Origin: Paramuribaculum sp.
Lineage (GTDB): Bacteria; Bacteroidota; Bacteroidia; Bacteroidales; Muribaculaceae
Direction: 5' to 3'
DNA: 44,603 nt
Assembly (NCBI GenBank): GCA_029060545.1
Contig: JAIDTT010000017.1
Location: forward strand, 1 to 44,603
The stretch's first letter is position 1. The number at the start of each line of letters is the position of its first letter. This document shows positions 1-8,360 of this stretch, piece after piece. A program made the position numbers and the translations under genes. A model generated the notes under the pieces. It was not told the DNA's origin. It did not search any database and saw nothing but the letters and a program-made list of their open reading frames with translations.

Positions 1-108
1 GGGTCACTATTGTTACATCTGCATCAAAGGTTTCCTACGACCATCAACAAAGACGTGGCATAGTGGGCTCACGTTTTTATTGACTTTAGGAAGAATAAAC
101 TAATCGAA
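1..108. other. Left edge, possible tail of an upstream gene
   Basis: No gene can be assigned here. Two forward frames are open from the window edge and stop at about 61 and 81, so either could be the last 20-26 codons of a gene cut off by the window. Neither tail is recognisable. The 25 bases before the ATG at 109 are AT-rich, which fits Bacteroidetes translation starts. I see no strict TAnnTTTG box, so the promoter of the following cassette may lie outside the window. Confidence 0.3.
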
Positions 109-1758
109 ATGACATCATTTATAGGAAATATTGAAACATTTATGCCCAGTTCAAGGAACGAAAGCGCATTTGAAACTCTCTTTCATGAATATGAAAGAGT
201 GATTATTCAAAGTCTCATTTCTTCATTTGGATTGGATTTTATAGTTAGGGATCAACATGGTGGAGATGTTGATACAATCCATAATGTGCGTAAAATTGGG
301 ACTGATGACAAGATGCATTATAAGGATTCCGCTAATGAACAGGCATACAGAAACCGTGGAGGATATGATGGGGTGACATATCATAGTGATAGGCGTTTTG
401 CTGATAAAAAGGCTGCTGCCAGACAAGATTACAATAACCATGGAACTTTGATACAAGATGCATACACTGGACAAAATCTAGAATACACAAAGGCCTCGGC
501 GGTTCCTAAAGACCGGCGAGTCGAACTTGATCATGTCGTCGAATGTAAGGCTATTCATGATGACAGAGGACGAGTATTATCTGGAATAAGTGGCGTTGAT
601 CTTGCGAATCAAGATGACAACTTAGCTTGGACTAACAAGAGCCTTAATGCTTCAATGGGCGCATGGGCTCGTGGAGTAAATGATAAGTATAAGAGAGAGC
701 ATGGATGCGATGCACCAATGGATATGGTTGACATGGAGGCCTACGTTCGTGCGCATCCCGATTTGAAAGAGCAGACAGTCAATAACATGCGCGCTCAATA
801 TGCACAGTCACGAACAGCTTATGAACAACGTATCAGTTTCGGATATTATACCAGTTCATCATTTATGAAAGCAACAACCAAGGCTTCTGCAAAGGTTGGC
901 TTCAAAATGGGACTAAGACAAGCTTTAGGGGTAGTGTTTAGTGAAATATGGTTTGCAGTACGTGATGAGATTAAATTGGCAAAAAGTTCTTCTCAAAGTC
1001 TTCTTACTGCAATAGGTAATGCTATAAAACGTGGTTATGAAAACTCAAAGACTCGATATAAAGAAATTTGGAATCAATTTATCAGCGGCTCCATCGCGGG
1101 AGTCTTTTCATCGTTAACCACAACGATTTGTAATATTTTTTTCAGTACTGCTAAAAATATAGTCCGGATATTACGTCAATCTTGGGCCTCCTTAGTCGAA
1201 GCTGCAAAAATATTGTTTTTCAATCCAGACTGTCTACCGGTTGGTGAGAAGTTTCGTGCTGCATCAAAAATAATAGCAACAGGTGCATCGGTAGTTATTG
1301 GATCTCTGATTGGTGATATGATACAAAAAACAGGAATAGGTGCAATTCCAGTGGTTGGAGAAATTGCGACAGTGTTTTGCTCATCTCTTGTTACAGGCAT
1401 AATGAGCTGCACCCTTCTGTATATGCTTGATCATAATTCGGCGATAAACAAGCTCATAGACATCCTCAATAAGATCCCATCTGTAGCTAATTATGTTGCC
1501 TATTTTAGACAACAGGCCGCCTTATTAGATGAATATGCAGCTCGGCTCTTTGATATTGATTTAGCATTATTCAGAGCCGAGACATCCTTGTATGTTTCTA
1601 CGTTGTCTAAACTTGAATGTGTCTCTAATCCTATTGAGATGAACCGAGTCCTACGAGACGTGTATTTTAATAAGTTTAAGTTCAGTTCTCCGTTTGGCAG
1701 GTATGATAATATTGACAGCTTTATGTCTGATCGGTCTGCTGTTTTAACATTTTCGTAA
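109..1758 (+). CDS. HNH-like nuclease domain protein with C-terminal membrane segments
   Basis: First gene of a three-gene cassette. Residues 138-181 read as an HNH-like (His-Me finger) core: VELDHVV with Asp141-His142, His150 in KAIHDD, then LANQDDNLAWTN with Asn171 and a final Asn180. The third metal-site residue is uncertain. Residues about 385-440 are hydrophobic and Gly-rich (IIATGASVVIGSLIGDMI, then a second stretch to LLYML), which suggests two membrane helices or a pore hairpin. Residues 240-370 are amphipathic and basic. No signal peptide is visible. The stop overlaps the next ATG (TAATG at 1756-1760), so the two genes are translationally coupled. Codon use is AT-rich, unlike the genes to the right, which suggests horizontal transfer. 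A nuclease domain joined to a membrane module suggests a toxin- or defence-type effector. That role is inferred; I do not recognise a named family. Confidence 0.6.
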   Translation: MTSFIGNIETFMPSSRNESAFETLFHEYERVIIQSLISSFGLDFIVRDQHGGDVDTIHNVRKIGTDDKMHYKDSANEQAYRNRGGYDGVTYHSDRRFADKKAAARQDYNNHGTLIQDAYTGQNLEYTKASAVPKDRRVELDHVVECKAIHDDRGRVLSGISGVDLANQDDNLAWTNKSLNASMGAWARGVNDKYKREHGCDAPMDMVDMEAYVRAHPDLKEQTVNNMRAQYAQSRTAYEQRISFGYYTSSSFMKATTKASAKVGFKMGLRQALGVVFSEIWFAVRDEIKLAKSSSQSLLTAIGNAIKRGYENSKTRYKEIWNQFISGSIAGVFSSLTTTICNIFFSTAKNIVRILRQSWASLVEAAKILFFNPDCLPVGEKFRAASKIIATGASVVIGSLIGDMIQKTGIGAIPVVGEIATVFCSSLVTGIMSCTLLYMLDHNSAINKLIDILNKIPSVANYVAYFRQQAALLDEYAARLFDIDLALFRAETSLYVSTLSKLECVSNPIEMNRVLRDVYFNKFKFSSPFGRYDNIDSFMSDRSAVLTFS

Positions 1759-2003
1759 TGTTTAGCTGTGATAAGTGCGGTGAATGCTGCAAACATCTTC
1801 ACTTGAGTTCTTTGTATGCAGACTTAGATCGAGGCGATGGAGTATGCAAGTATCTTGTCAACAATTTATGTAGTATCTACCAGAATAGACCTATAAAATG
1901 CAGAATTGATGAGTCATACAAGCTATATTTCAGAAAAATCTATTCTCTTGAAGAATTCTATAAAATTAACAAAATAATTTGCAATAAACTAAAACAGTTA
2001 TAG
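1758..2003 (+). CDS. Small YkgJ-like cysteine-cluster protein
   Basis: This 81-residue protein begins with a CxxCxxCC cluster (Cys4, Cys7, Cys10, Cys11), followed by Cys30, Cys38 and Cys48. The last lies in NRPIKCR, which matches the RPxxCR signature of the YkgJ/CxxCxxCC zinc- or iron-sulfur-binding family. It is shorter than many relatives and looks like the bare cluster domain plus a charged helix. The start overlaps the upstream stop by one base and the next gene begins two bases after the stop, so it sits in the middle of one transcript. Its job is unknown. Metal binding is expected from the family, and a role in maturing or sensing for its two partners is inference. It could not act as a lone housekeeping gene in this arrangement without the neighbours being expressed too. 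Confidence 0.65.
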   Translation: MFSCDKCGECCKHLHLSSLYADLDRGDGVCKYLVNNLCSIYQNRPIKCRIDESYKLYFRKIYSLEEFYKINKIICNKLKQL

Positions 2004-2005
2004 AT

Positions 2006-3037
2006 ATGCCATTACCATTAATACTTGGAATTGCAGCAGCCGTCGCTGGTGTAACTGGAGTAGGTCTTGGTATCAAAGGTGCCGTTGACATGGCGGATGC
2101 CAATGATACACTTAATAAGGCTAAGAAGCGTGACGAAGAAAATCTCAAACGTCACAAAAACACAGAAACTCGCACTCTTAAAATCATGGATGAGTTGGGT
2201 GCAGCAGAGATAAATGCTCTAAAGAATCTAGATAGTTTCTCAAAACTTTTCGAGAAAATTCACAATAAGCCTAAGTTCGAAAAAATCCTAGGGACTAATG
2301 TCAAGATTACTCCTTTTACTCCCAATGAGCTTAATAACGCATCTGTCGGGGCAGCGGTTCTTGCAGGAGGACTTGGCGGTGCCGCTTTAGGTACTGCTGG
2401 TGGTTTCGCTGCTGCAAGTGCTACGACTGCTGCTGTTATGGCTCTTGGCACAGCTTCGACTGGCACAGCAATTTCGACGCTCAGTGGTGTTGCTGCCACT
2501 AACGCGACATTGGCAGCATTGGGTGGAGGCTCATTAGCAGCTGGTGGTGGAGGAATGGCTCTAGGTACTACGATTCTTGGTGCATCCACTTTAGGGGTAG
2601 GACTTCTTGTAGGCGGTATCATCTTTAGCCTGTCTGGCAGCTCAATCAATAACAAAGCAGATAAGGCTCATCAGCAAATGTTAGATAACGAGAAGAAAGT
2701 TAATACTATCTGCCAGTTCTTGGATGAACTACACACTGCAGCTTCCTCATATCTTAATACATTCCGTAGAGTAGTTACGATTTATAACCACTATCTTTCC
2801 AAGATGCGTCGTATCATAGAAGTAACCCACTCTACCAATCCAAATTGGAATCTGTTCTCATATGAGGAGAAGAAAACCATAGAGAATACTGTTCTTTTGG
2901 TTGGCGTAATCTACAACATGTGTAAGGTCAAACTAGTGTTATCCGATGGTGGAAAGGATGTCAATCGAGTTAATAACTTAGAAATTGGCAAAGCCACTAA
3001 TATGGCAAAAGACACCATCGCTTCTATTGATTTATGA
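2006..3037 (+). CDS. Glycine-zipper membrane protein with flanking coiled coils
   Basis: Third gene of the cassette, 343 residues. Residues 3-26 form a Gly/Ala-rich hydrophobic helix (ILGIAAAVAGVTGVGLGI). Residues 30-95 are charged and helical (DANDTLNKAKKRDEEN), likely coiled coil. Residues 113-211 are almost entirely Gly, Ala, Ser, Thr and Leu, with GxxxG repeats such as MALGTASTGTAISTLSG and GGGSLAAGGGGMALGT; this is a long glycine zipper able to insert into or span the membrane. Residues 215-300 are helical again. I recall proteins with this MALGTASTGTAI-type core as widespread but poorly described. The architecture resembles pore-forming or membrane-remodelling proteins, so a membrane effector is a fair inference. 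The base composition is AT-rich like the two upstream genes, and a hairpin at 3036-3067 follows directly. Confidence 0.6.
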   Translation: MPLPLILGIAAAVAGVTGVGLGIKGAVDMADANDTLNKAKKRDEENLKRHKNTETRTLKIMDELGAAEINALKNLDSFSKLFEKIHNKPKFEKILGTNVKITPFTPNELNNASVGAAVLAGGLGGAALGTAGGFAAASATTAAVMALGTASTGTAISTLSGVAATNATLAALGGGSLAAGGGGMALGTTILGASTLGVGLLVGGIIFSLSGSSINNKADKAHQQMLDNEKKVNTICQFLDELHTAASSYLNTFRRVVTIYNHYLSKMRRIIEVTHSTNPNWNLFSYEEKKTIENTVLLVGVIYNMCKVKLVLSDGGKDVNRVNNLEIGKATNMAKDTIASIDL

Positions 3038-3067
3038 TTCTACATTAAAATCATATATTGTAGAATC
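3036..3067 (+). terminator. Hairpin closing the three-gene cassette
   Basis: GATTCTACA at 3036-3044 is the exact inverse of TGTAGAATC at 3059-3067, with a 14-base AT-rich loop. It starts inside the stop codon of the glycine-zipper gene. There is no strong T-run after it, so termination is likely but not certain. Confidence 0.45.
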
Positions 3068-3111
3068 TCAATATAATTCCATAGAAACTTTACTGTGAGT
3101 TAGTACACACA

Positions 3112-3151
3112 AACGCCACCGATTAAGTCTCCCGCATCTCTCGGTGGCGTT
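3112..3151 (-). terminator. Stem-loop ending the leftward operon
   Basis: AACGCCACCGA (3112-3122) pairs perfectly with TCGGTGGCGTT (3141-3151) around an 18-base loop. Read on the - strand it is followed by TTTGTGTGT, so it fits an intrinsic terminator for the operon that runs from 11353 down to about 3157. It lies tail-to-tail with the hairpin that ends the + strand cassette. Confidence 0.6.
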
Positions 3152-3156
3152 ATTCG

Positions 3157-3273
3157 TTAGTGTAATTGTGGCCCTTTGCGGCGTTGCTTGGCTTTTTGCT
3201 CGTCTCGATAGCGGTGAAGGGCTTCGTCAATGCTGAGACCGGGATGACGGCTCAACCACAGTTTGAAAAGCAC
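3157..3273 (-). CDS. Possible 38-residue basic protein
   Basis: A short open frame starts at GTG (3271-3273) and stops at TAA (3157-3159). The product is VLFKLWLSRHPGLSI followed by DEALHRYRDEQKAKQRRKG, an amphipathic helix with a strongly basic tail. It is in the same frame as the preceding gene, separated from it by that gene's TAA and two codons, and the stem-loop at 3112-3151 follows immediately. The reading looks protein-like and the terminator placement fits a real last cistron. It might instead be the old C-terminus of a longer gene or a chance frame. No family recognised. Confidence 0.3.
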   Translation of the reverse strand: MLFKLWLSRHPGLSIDEALHRYRDEQKAKQRRKGPQLH

Positions 3274-3279
3274 CGGTAG

Positions 3280-4497
3280 TTAATGCACGAGGGCTTTGGT
3301 GGTGCGGGAGCCGCGGCGGATGATGTAGAGGCCGGGGGTGAGGCGGTGGCTGGTGACTTTCACGCCCTGAAGGTTATAGTATTCTGCAGGTTCTTCTCCG
3401 ACGGTGATGGTCTCTATGCCTGCAAGCCCTTCATTCTCGTCGATATATGTGATCCGGATGCTGCCGCAGCGACAGTAGTCGCTGAATACGAGCGTCAATC
3501 GGTTTACGATCCCGTCGTCGGGCGCATTCCATGTCTTGTCAATCAATGCCGATGCGCCCAGATTTGTGCTAACGGACGCGTCTAAATTATTGTAATACGT
3601 GGCATTAGCATTGCCTTGCAGAAATTTCACTTCGAGCAGTCGGCATCCGTCTTTAACCGTCGTAAACGTCATTGTGTTGTCGGGATTAAGTCGTAACTCC
3701 GGGCTGATTGTGTTAGATTCCCACCATCGGGGCGTGATGCTGCCGTCGGCTTTTGAAAGGCTTACGCACACATCGCCTACTTCAAATACTGCGCCGTCCA
3801 AATTATTTGTGCCCGATTCTGCGTATTCACTGCCGGAAGCAATGGTGCCATCATTCGAATAAGCTGCGACAATACACTCTTTATCAGTGAAATCAAGTGT
3901 CCCGCAATGCTTACCCTCAACCTCCTCCTCCGGTACAGGAAAGTATTTCAGTGAGTTTACGGAAAAGACTCCTTCCGACGATACCTTCGGCATCTCGACA
4001 CTTAGCCGATAATACATATTCCCTGCAGGGGCGGCAACGGGGATTGAGATAGTGACCGCAGTCCCCGTGGAGGTGGGTAGTCCTGAAATATCGGCCGGAT
4101 AAGAGGTCGCGTTGCTCATATCCGCATTGGGCGACACGAGCAGCGACATCGACGTCATCCTGTTGGTTGACCCGGTTTTATACCGACTTACCTCTACGTC
4201 GACGCTGCCTATCGGATCGGTTATCGCAAAGTCGGTAGTGATCGTTGCGGTTGTCGCGCCGGTTTTAGCGCCACAACGGATGTTATCCCAGGCGCTGTTG
4301 TTGTTATTAAAATTTTTTGCAGTCCAAGTCCGGCCACTTGTGCGGTCGATCAACTTAAACTCCTTATCATACCCGGTGACGTACGATCCTTGATTGGCGA
4401 TCTTGGTGGCAATCACCACAACCGGATCTTGTGCCGATGCGCGGGTCGACGCAAAAGAAATAATTGTCAATAGCAGGAGGAGTGATAATCGTGGCAT
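3280..4497 (-). CDS. Secreted protein with sorting-like C-terminal tail
   Basis: This 405-residue protein has a clear signal peptide (MPRLSLLLLLTIISFASTRA, cleaved near ASAQ). Its C-terminus reads AEYYNLQGVKV ... LTPGLYIIRRG ... TKALVH. That matches the YxLQGxxV...PGLYI..G pattern of secretion tails related to the type IX (Por) sorting domain that is common on Bacteroidales exported proteins. The middle is beta-rich, with SVDVEVSRYKTGS-like strands and repeated Thr/Ser/Asn, suggesting one or two beta-sandwich domains; no enzyme motif is visible. It follows pyrC after 30 bases on the same strand and is probably the last large cistron of the operon. It probably acts at the cell surface or outside the cell, with an unknown binding role. 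Confidence 0.7.
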   Translation of the reverse strand: MPRLSLLLLLTIISFASTRASAQDPVVVIATKIANQGSYVTGYDKEFKLIDRTSGRTWTAKNFNNNNSAWDNIRCGAKTGATTATITTDFAITDPIGSVDVEVSRYKTGSTNRMTSMSLLVSPNADMSNATSYPADISGLPTSTGTAVTISIPVAAPAGNMYYRLSVEMPKVSSEGVFSVNSLKYFPVPEEEVEGKHCGTLDFTDKECIVAAYSNDGTIASGSEYAESGTNNLDGAVFEVGDVCVSLSKADGSITPRWWESNTISPELRLNPDNTMTFTTVKDGCRLLEVKFLQGNANATYYNNLDASVSTNLGASALIDKTWNAPDDGIVNRLTLVFSDYCRCGSIRITYIDENEGLAGIETITVGEEPAEYYNLQGVKVTSHRLTPGLYIIRRGSRTTKALVH

Positions 4498-4527
4498 GAT
4501 GATTTAGTCTGGGGAGAGTGAGAGATA

Positions 4528-5904
4528 TTATCGAAGGTAAGAGAGGGGACGGGCGGCTGAGGTGGAGAAGGTGAGACCGTGGCGATAGACGATTGAGCCG
4601 TTGACCACAGTCATCTCCACTCGGTTGCCAACGGTGAGACCTGCCAATGGTGTCCAGCCACATTTACTGGCGGCCCAGGCGTCGGTGATGGTATAGGGCT
4701 CGCAATCGTTGTCGACGATGGTGAAGTCGGCGAAATAGCCGGGGCGGAGGAACCCGCGTCGGTCAATAGCGTAGATACGTGCCGGATTGTGAGCCATCTT
4801 GTCAATGACGGTTTTAAGATCGAGCATACCCTCCTCCACCATCTGGAGCATCAGGGTGAGGGAGAACTGGATTAGCGGCATACCGGACACGGCTGTAAGC
4901 GCCGTACCGCATTTCTGCTCGAGTAGGTGTGGGGCATGGTCGGTGGCGATTGTGTCGATGCGTCCGTCGGCTACTGCGCGGAGCAGTGCCTCGCGGTCGG
5001 CCGGACGCTTTATAGCGGGATTGCATTTGATACGGGCGCCGAGCATCGCATACTGCTCATCGCTGAATGCGAGATACTGCGGGCAAGTCTCGGCCGTGAT
5101 GAGTTTTTCGCCTAACGGAGCGTCGGAGAGCATATCAGCCTCGGCCCCGGTGGAGATGTGGAGCAGGTGCAGACGTCGCGAATATTCGCGGCATAGCGCT
5201 GAAATGCGGCGTGTGGCTTCCACACATACCTGATGGTTGCGTATCACCGGGTGAAACTCCATCGGGAGTTGCTCACCGTAGCGCTCTACTATGGCGCGGC
5301 GGTTGGCTTCGAGCAGAGCTTCATCCTCTGCGTGGACGGCAAGTAGCGGAATGCTGTCGGTGGCCACTAGCCTACGCAGAGCTTCCTCATCGGCCATGAG
5401 CATATTGCCCGTTGAGCTGCCCATGAATAGCTTCACAGCGGCGATCCGTGTGTAATCGGCCTCGGCAAGTTCATCAAGGTTGGAATCTGTGGCACCAATA
5501 AAGAAACCGTAGTTGGCCATCGACGTCTCGGCAGCTCGCTGCATTTTCTCTTCCACGAGGGCGCGGGTAGTAGTGGCCGGCTTCGTGTTGGGCATATCGA
5601 TGAAAGATGTCACGCCTCCCATCACGGCGGCACGGCTTTCGGATGCTATGTCGGCTTTATCGGTAAGACCCGGCTCGCGGAAGTGCACATGTGTGTCGAT
5701 GATGCCGGGCAGAAGCAGATGGCCGCGGGTGTCGATCACTTTTGCCTCGGTCTCAGAGCATCGGCGCAGGAGATCTTCGGGCACGACGCCTCGACCAACC
5801 TCGGCAATGACGTCGCCTGCGACGGAAAGATATCCTTCGAAGGCTTCACCTTCGTTGACTATCACCGCATTGTGGATCAATAGCGTGGGTTCATTCACCT
5901 TCAT
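4528..5904 (-). CDS. pyrC: Dihydroorotase
   Basis: Catalyses ring closure of carbamoyl-aspartate to dihydroorotate, the third step of pyrimidine synthesis, in the cytoplasm. At 458 residues it has the class I (long) form. Metal-binding motif DTHVHFREPG gives His72 and His74. The lysine in AAVKLFMGSSTGN fits the carboxylated bridging Lys. LLHISTGAEADML and ITAETCPQYL carry further His ligands and substrate contacts, and TIATDHAPH holds the catalytic Asp. The ATG at 5904 lies inside the end of the upstream glycosyltransferase gene (14-base overlap), so the two are coupled. The allantoinase family is related, but the FREPG and TDHAPH pattern and the bacteroidal context favour dihydroorotase. Confidence 0.93.
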   Translation of the reverse strand: MKVNEPTLLIHNAVIVNEGEAFEGYLSVAGDVIAEVGRGVVPEDLLRRCSETEAKVIDTRGHLLLPGIIDTHVHFREPGLTDKADIASESRAAVMGGVTSFIDMPNTKPATTTRALVEEKMQRAAETSMANYGFFIGATDSNLDELAEADYTRIAAVKLFMGSSTGNMLMADEEALRRLVATDSIPLLAVHAEDEALLEANRRAIVERYGEQLPMEFHPVIRNHQVCVEATRRISALCREYSRRLHLLHISTGAEADMLSDAPLGEKLITAETCPQYLAFSDEQYAMLGARIKCNPAIKRPADREALLRAVADGRIDTIATDHAPHLLEQKCGTALTAVSGMPLIQFSLTLMLQMVEEGMLDLKTVIDKMAHNPARIYAIDRRGFLRPGYFADFTIVDNDCEPYTITDAWAASKCGWTPLAGLTVGNRVEMTVVNGSIVYRHGLTFSTSAARPLSYLR

Positions 5905-6652
5905 AGCGGGGATATTTGCGGAACCAGCTGTCCCATTTCAGACGTATCACGCCAAACACGGCTTCGCCGAAGATACCGCTCGACATCTTGCTGACACCGT
6001 TTTCGCGGTTGACAAAGATGATCGGTACCTCCTTGATCTTGAAGCCGCACTTGTGGGCGGTAAACTTCATCTCTATCTGGAATGCATAGCCTTTAAATTT
6101 GATCTTGTCGAGCTCGATGGTCTGAAGCACCCGGCGGCGGTAGCAGGCGAAGCCGGCCGTAGTGTCGCGGATTTTCAGACGTGTGATCATACGCACGTAG
6201 GCCGATGCGTAGTACGACATCAGTACGCGTCCCATAGGCCAGTTGACCACATTGACACCGGTGATGTATCGCGAGCCCACCGACATATCGGCACCCTCCA
6301 CCGCACACGCATTGTATAGCTTTATCAGATCGGCGGGATTGTGGGAGAAGTCGGCGTCCATCTCGAAGATGTATTCATATTGCGGACGCTCCAGCGCCCA
6401 CTTGAATCCGGCTATATAAGCCGTGCCGAGGCCGAGCTTGCCTGAGCGTTCGAGCAGATGTATGCGACCCGGATAGCGCTCCATGCGGCCGCGCACGAGA
6501 TCTGCCGTGCCGTCGGGGGAGCCGTCGTCTACGATCAGTATGTCGAAGTCGTGGGGCTGACCCATCACGGCGTCGATTATTGCTTCAATGTTTTCTTTTT
6601 CGTTATACGTGGGTATGATCACCACGCTGTCGGATGCGGATGTGGATTGCAT
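5891..6652 (-). CDS. Polyprenol monophosphomannose synthase-like glycosyltransferase (GT2)
   Basis: A 253-residue family 2 glycosyltransferase of the dolichol-phosphate-mannose synthase type. It should move a sugar, probably mannose from GDP-mannose, onto a polyprenyl phosphate at the inner face of the membrane. Motifs in order: VVIIPTYNEKENI (nucleotide-sugar site), ILIVDDGSPDGTADLV, FEMDADFSHNP (the DxD metal site), VGSRYITG and DTTAGFACYRRRVL. There is no C-terminal membrane domain, matching the short DPM1 form. It begins one base after the stop of the barrel gene and overlaps pyrC by 14 bases, so it is in mid-operon. Its product could feed protein O-glycosylation or envelope glycans. The exact sugar is inferred from the family. 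Confidence 0.88.
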   Translation of the reverse strand: MQSTSASDSVVIIPTYNEKENIEAIIDAVMGQPHDFDILIVDDGSPDGTADLVRGRMERYPGRIHLLERSGKLGLGTAYIAGFKWALERPQYEYIFEMDADFSHNPADLIKLYNACAVEGADMSVGSRYITGVNVVNWPMGRVLMSYYASAYVRMITRLKIRDTTAGFACYRRRVLQTIELDKIKFKGYAFQIEMKFTAHKCGFKIKEVPIIFVNRENGVSKMSSGIFGEAVFGVIRLKWDSWFRKYPRYEGE

Positions 6653-6653
6653 G

Positions 6654-8360
6654 TCAGAACTGATATGATGCGCCTATGAGGCCTGTGATGCCCTGTCCGG
6701 GTATCAGGCCGGGGAGCATGAATGAGCGGTTGAGGATATTGTCGATGCTGCCTTCGATGGTGAACTTCTTGGTCACGGCATACGAGGCCGAAGCACGGAG
6801 TTTCGATATAGTACCGAGGCTACGTAGCTCAGCCGTGGCAGGCGTGGCGGAACTGAGAGCATCGATGGTAGTCACTGAGCGACCGGAGCGGAAATCCCAC
6901 CCTACGGTCACCGAGAGCGGGCGCAGGGGGCGTACGGTGAGGTCGGCGCCGGCCACTGTAGTGGCGCGGTCCATCCACAGATAGTAGCCGCGTGTCTGCT
7001 TGCCCGGAGCCTTTTCGAGGTATGCCTCTACGGTGGCGATATCCTTAAAGGAGTAGCCGGCGCCCAGATGCAGGAGGCAGCCTTTGAGGTTCAGGGGGGA
7101 GAAAGAGCAGTAGCCTGCGGTAGGATCCTGAAGAGGCATAAGCCAGTCGTTGGCCTGACTGTAGGATGCGAAAATGTTGGCGTACAGTCCGTGCCAGCTA
7201 CCTACAGTAGCTCCCACGGTCACTTCAAATGGGATGTTGGAGGGGCGTGCGCCTGCCGACGGAGTAAGGTACGGCGCCGCGTCGAGCATTGAGGAGAGTG
7301 TGTTCTGACGTACTCCGCCGGTAGCCGAGCCGTAGATTTTCAATACCGATGCAGGTACCCACACCGCTTTTACGTCGGGGGCGATATGGAAGACCGTGCC
7401 AGCGCCGAACGTAAGGTTCACCTTGGCGCCCAAATCCAGATGGATTTTATTGAGGTCTAGGCGATAATAGGGATTGAGGGTGAGTAGAGTATTCGACATG
7501 CTCACCGGAGCCGACCAAAATACGTCTGCGTCGCGGTCAACCGACGAGGTAAAGCTCTGATGCGATACCGTAGCTGTCAGCCCGGCGGCCGACGAGCCTG
7601 CGAATGCGCCTTTGATGAATGCCATGCCACCGACACGGTTTTCGTTTGGCACCGCGAATATCGGATTGGCGATGTGAAGGTAGTGATAATCGGCGCCCAC
7701 GCCGAAGTCGAGAGCGCGGTGGCGCTGGGTCCACAGAGCCGATGCGTTGAGGCGGCCGGTAGTGCGACCGTCCGTAGCATAAAGATTGTCTGCTTCACGC
7801 GCGCCCACTGTATTCCGGCCGTATGTGTAGTCGAGTCCGGCGTCGATAAATGATTCGCGCCCTACGGCCTGATGGAGCGTAGCGCCTATGGTGGCGGCGT
7901 GATTGTGTACGAACCGGCTGCCGAAACCCGGATCCCGGCTATAACTGCCGCGATAGGCCGATGCGTCGTATTGCAGCCACGCACTCAGTCGGGTGCGGTC
8001 GGTATCAAATATTTTGTATCCGGCCGATGCATCAACGTTGAAAATGCTCATCAGCCCCAGTCGCGCATATCCGCGGCTTGAGATTGTGGCAAGGGTGTCG
8101 GCTATCGCCGCCGGCTCAAGGGTGCCGTATGATGCCGGCACCGGCACGGAGAGCGACTGCAGCGAATACGACAGGTAGTTCTGACCGCCTGCCGGAGTCT
8201 GCGGGAGTGCGGGAGTAAACGGCAGAGGGTTGGTGGCGGGTATCACTATCGAGTCGGCATATTCGCCACGGATGCGGGTAGTGAGCTGCTGTGCGGATGC
8301 TGAGGTGCCGAAGATTAGGGCGCCCCAGATGAGATATGCTGTGAGTCGGTTGGTCTTCAT
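6654..8360 (-). CDS. Outer-membrane beta-barrel protein (TonB-receptor-like barrel)
   Basis: This 568-residue protein starts with a signal peptide (MKTNRLTAYLIWGALIFGTS, cleaved near SASAQ). After that come long runs of alternating hydrophobic and polar residues typical of barrel strands, for example FDFRSGRSVTT-type and NAHYD-type turns, ending in ITGLIGASYQF with the C-terminal Phe expected by the Bam machinery. The late part (LRASASYAVTKKFTIEG, DNILNRSF) resembles the last strands of TonB-dependent receptors, but no plug domain is present. It is therefore a barrel alone, perhaps a channel or an anchoring partner. Its ATG overlaps the TPR gene's stop (TAATG at 8360), so the two products are probably made together and may form a complex. 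Confidence 0.75.
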   Translation of the reverse strand: MKTNRLTAYLIWGALIFGTSASAQQLTTRIRGEYADSIVIPATNPLPFTPALPQTPAGGQNYLSYSLQSLSVPVPASYGTLEPAAIADTLATISSRGYARLGLMSIFNVDASAGYKIFDTDRTRLSAWLQYDASAYRGSYSRDPGFGSRFVHNHAATIGATLHQAVGRESFIDAGLDYTYGRNTVGAREADNLYATDGRTTGRLNASALWTQRHRALDFGVGADYHYLHIANPIFAVPNENRVGGMAFIKGAFAGSSAAGLTATVSHQSFTSSVDRDADVFWSAPVSMSNTLLTLNPYYRLDLNKIHLDLGAKVNLTFGAGTVFHIAPDVKAVWVPASVLKIYGSATGGVRQNTLSSMLDAAPYLTPSAGARPSNIPFEVTVGATVGSWHGLYANIFASYSQANDWLMPLQDPTAGYCSFSPLNLKGCLLHLGAGYSFKDIATVEAYLEKAPGKQTRGYYLWMDRATTVAGADLTVRPLRPLSVTVGWDFRSGRSVTTIDALSSATPATAELRSLGTISKLRASASYAVTKKFTIEGSIDNILNRSFMLPGLIPGQGITGLIGASYQF

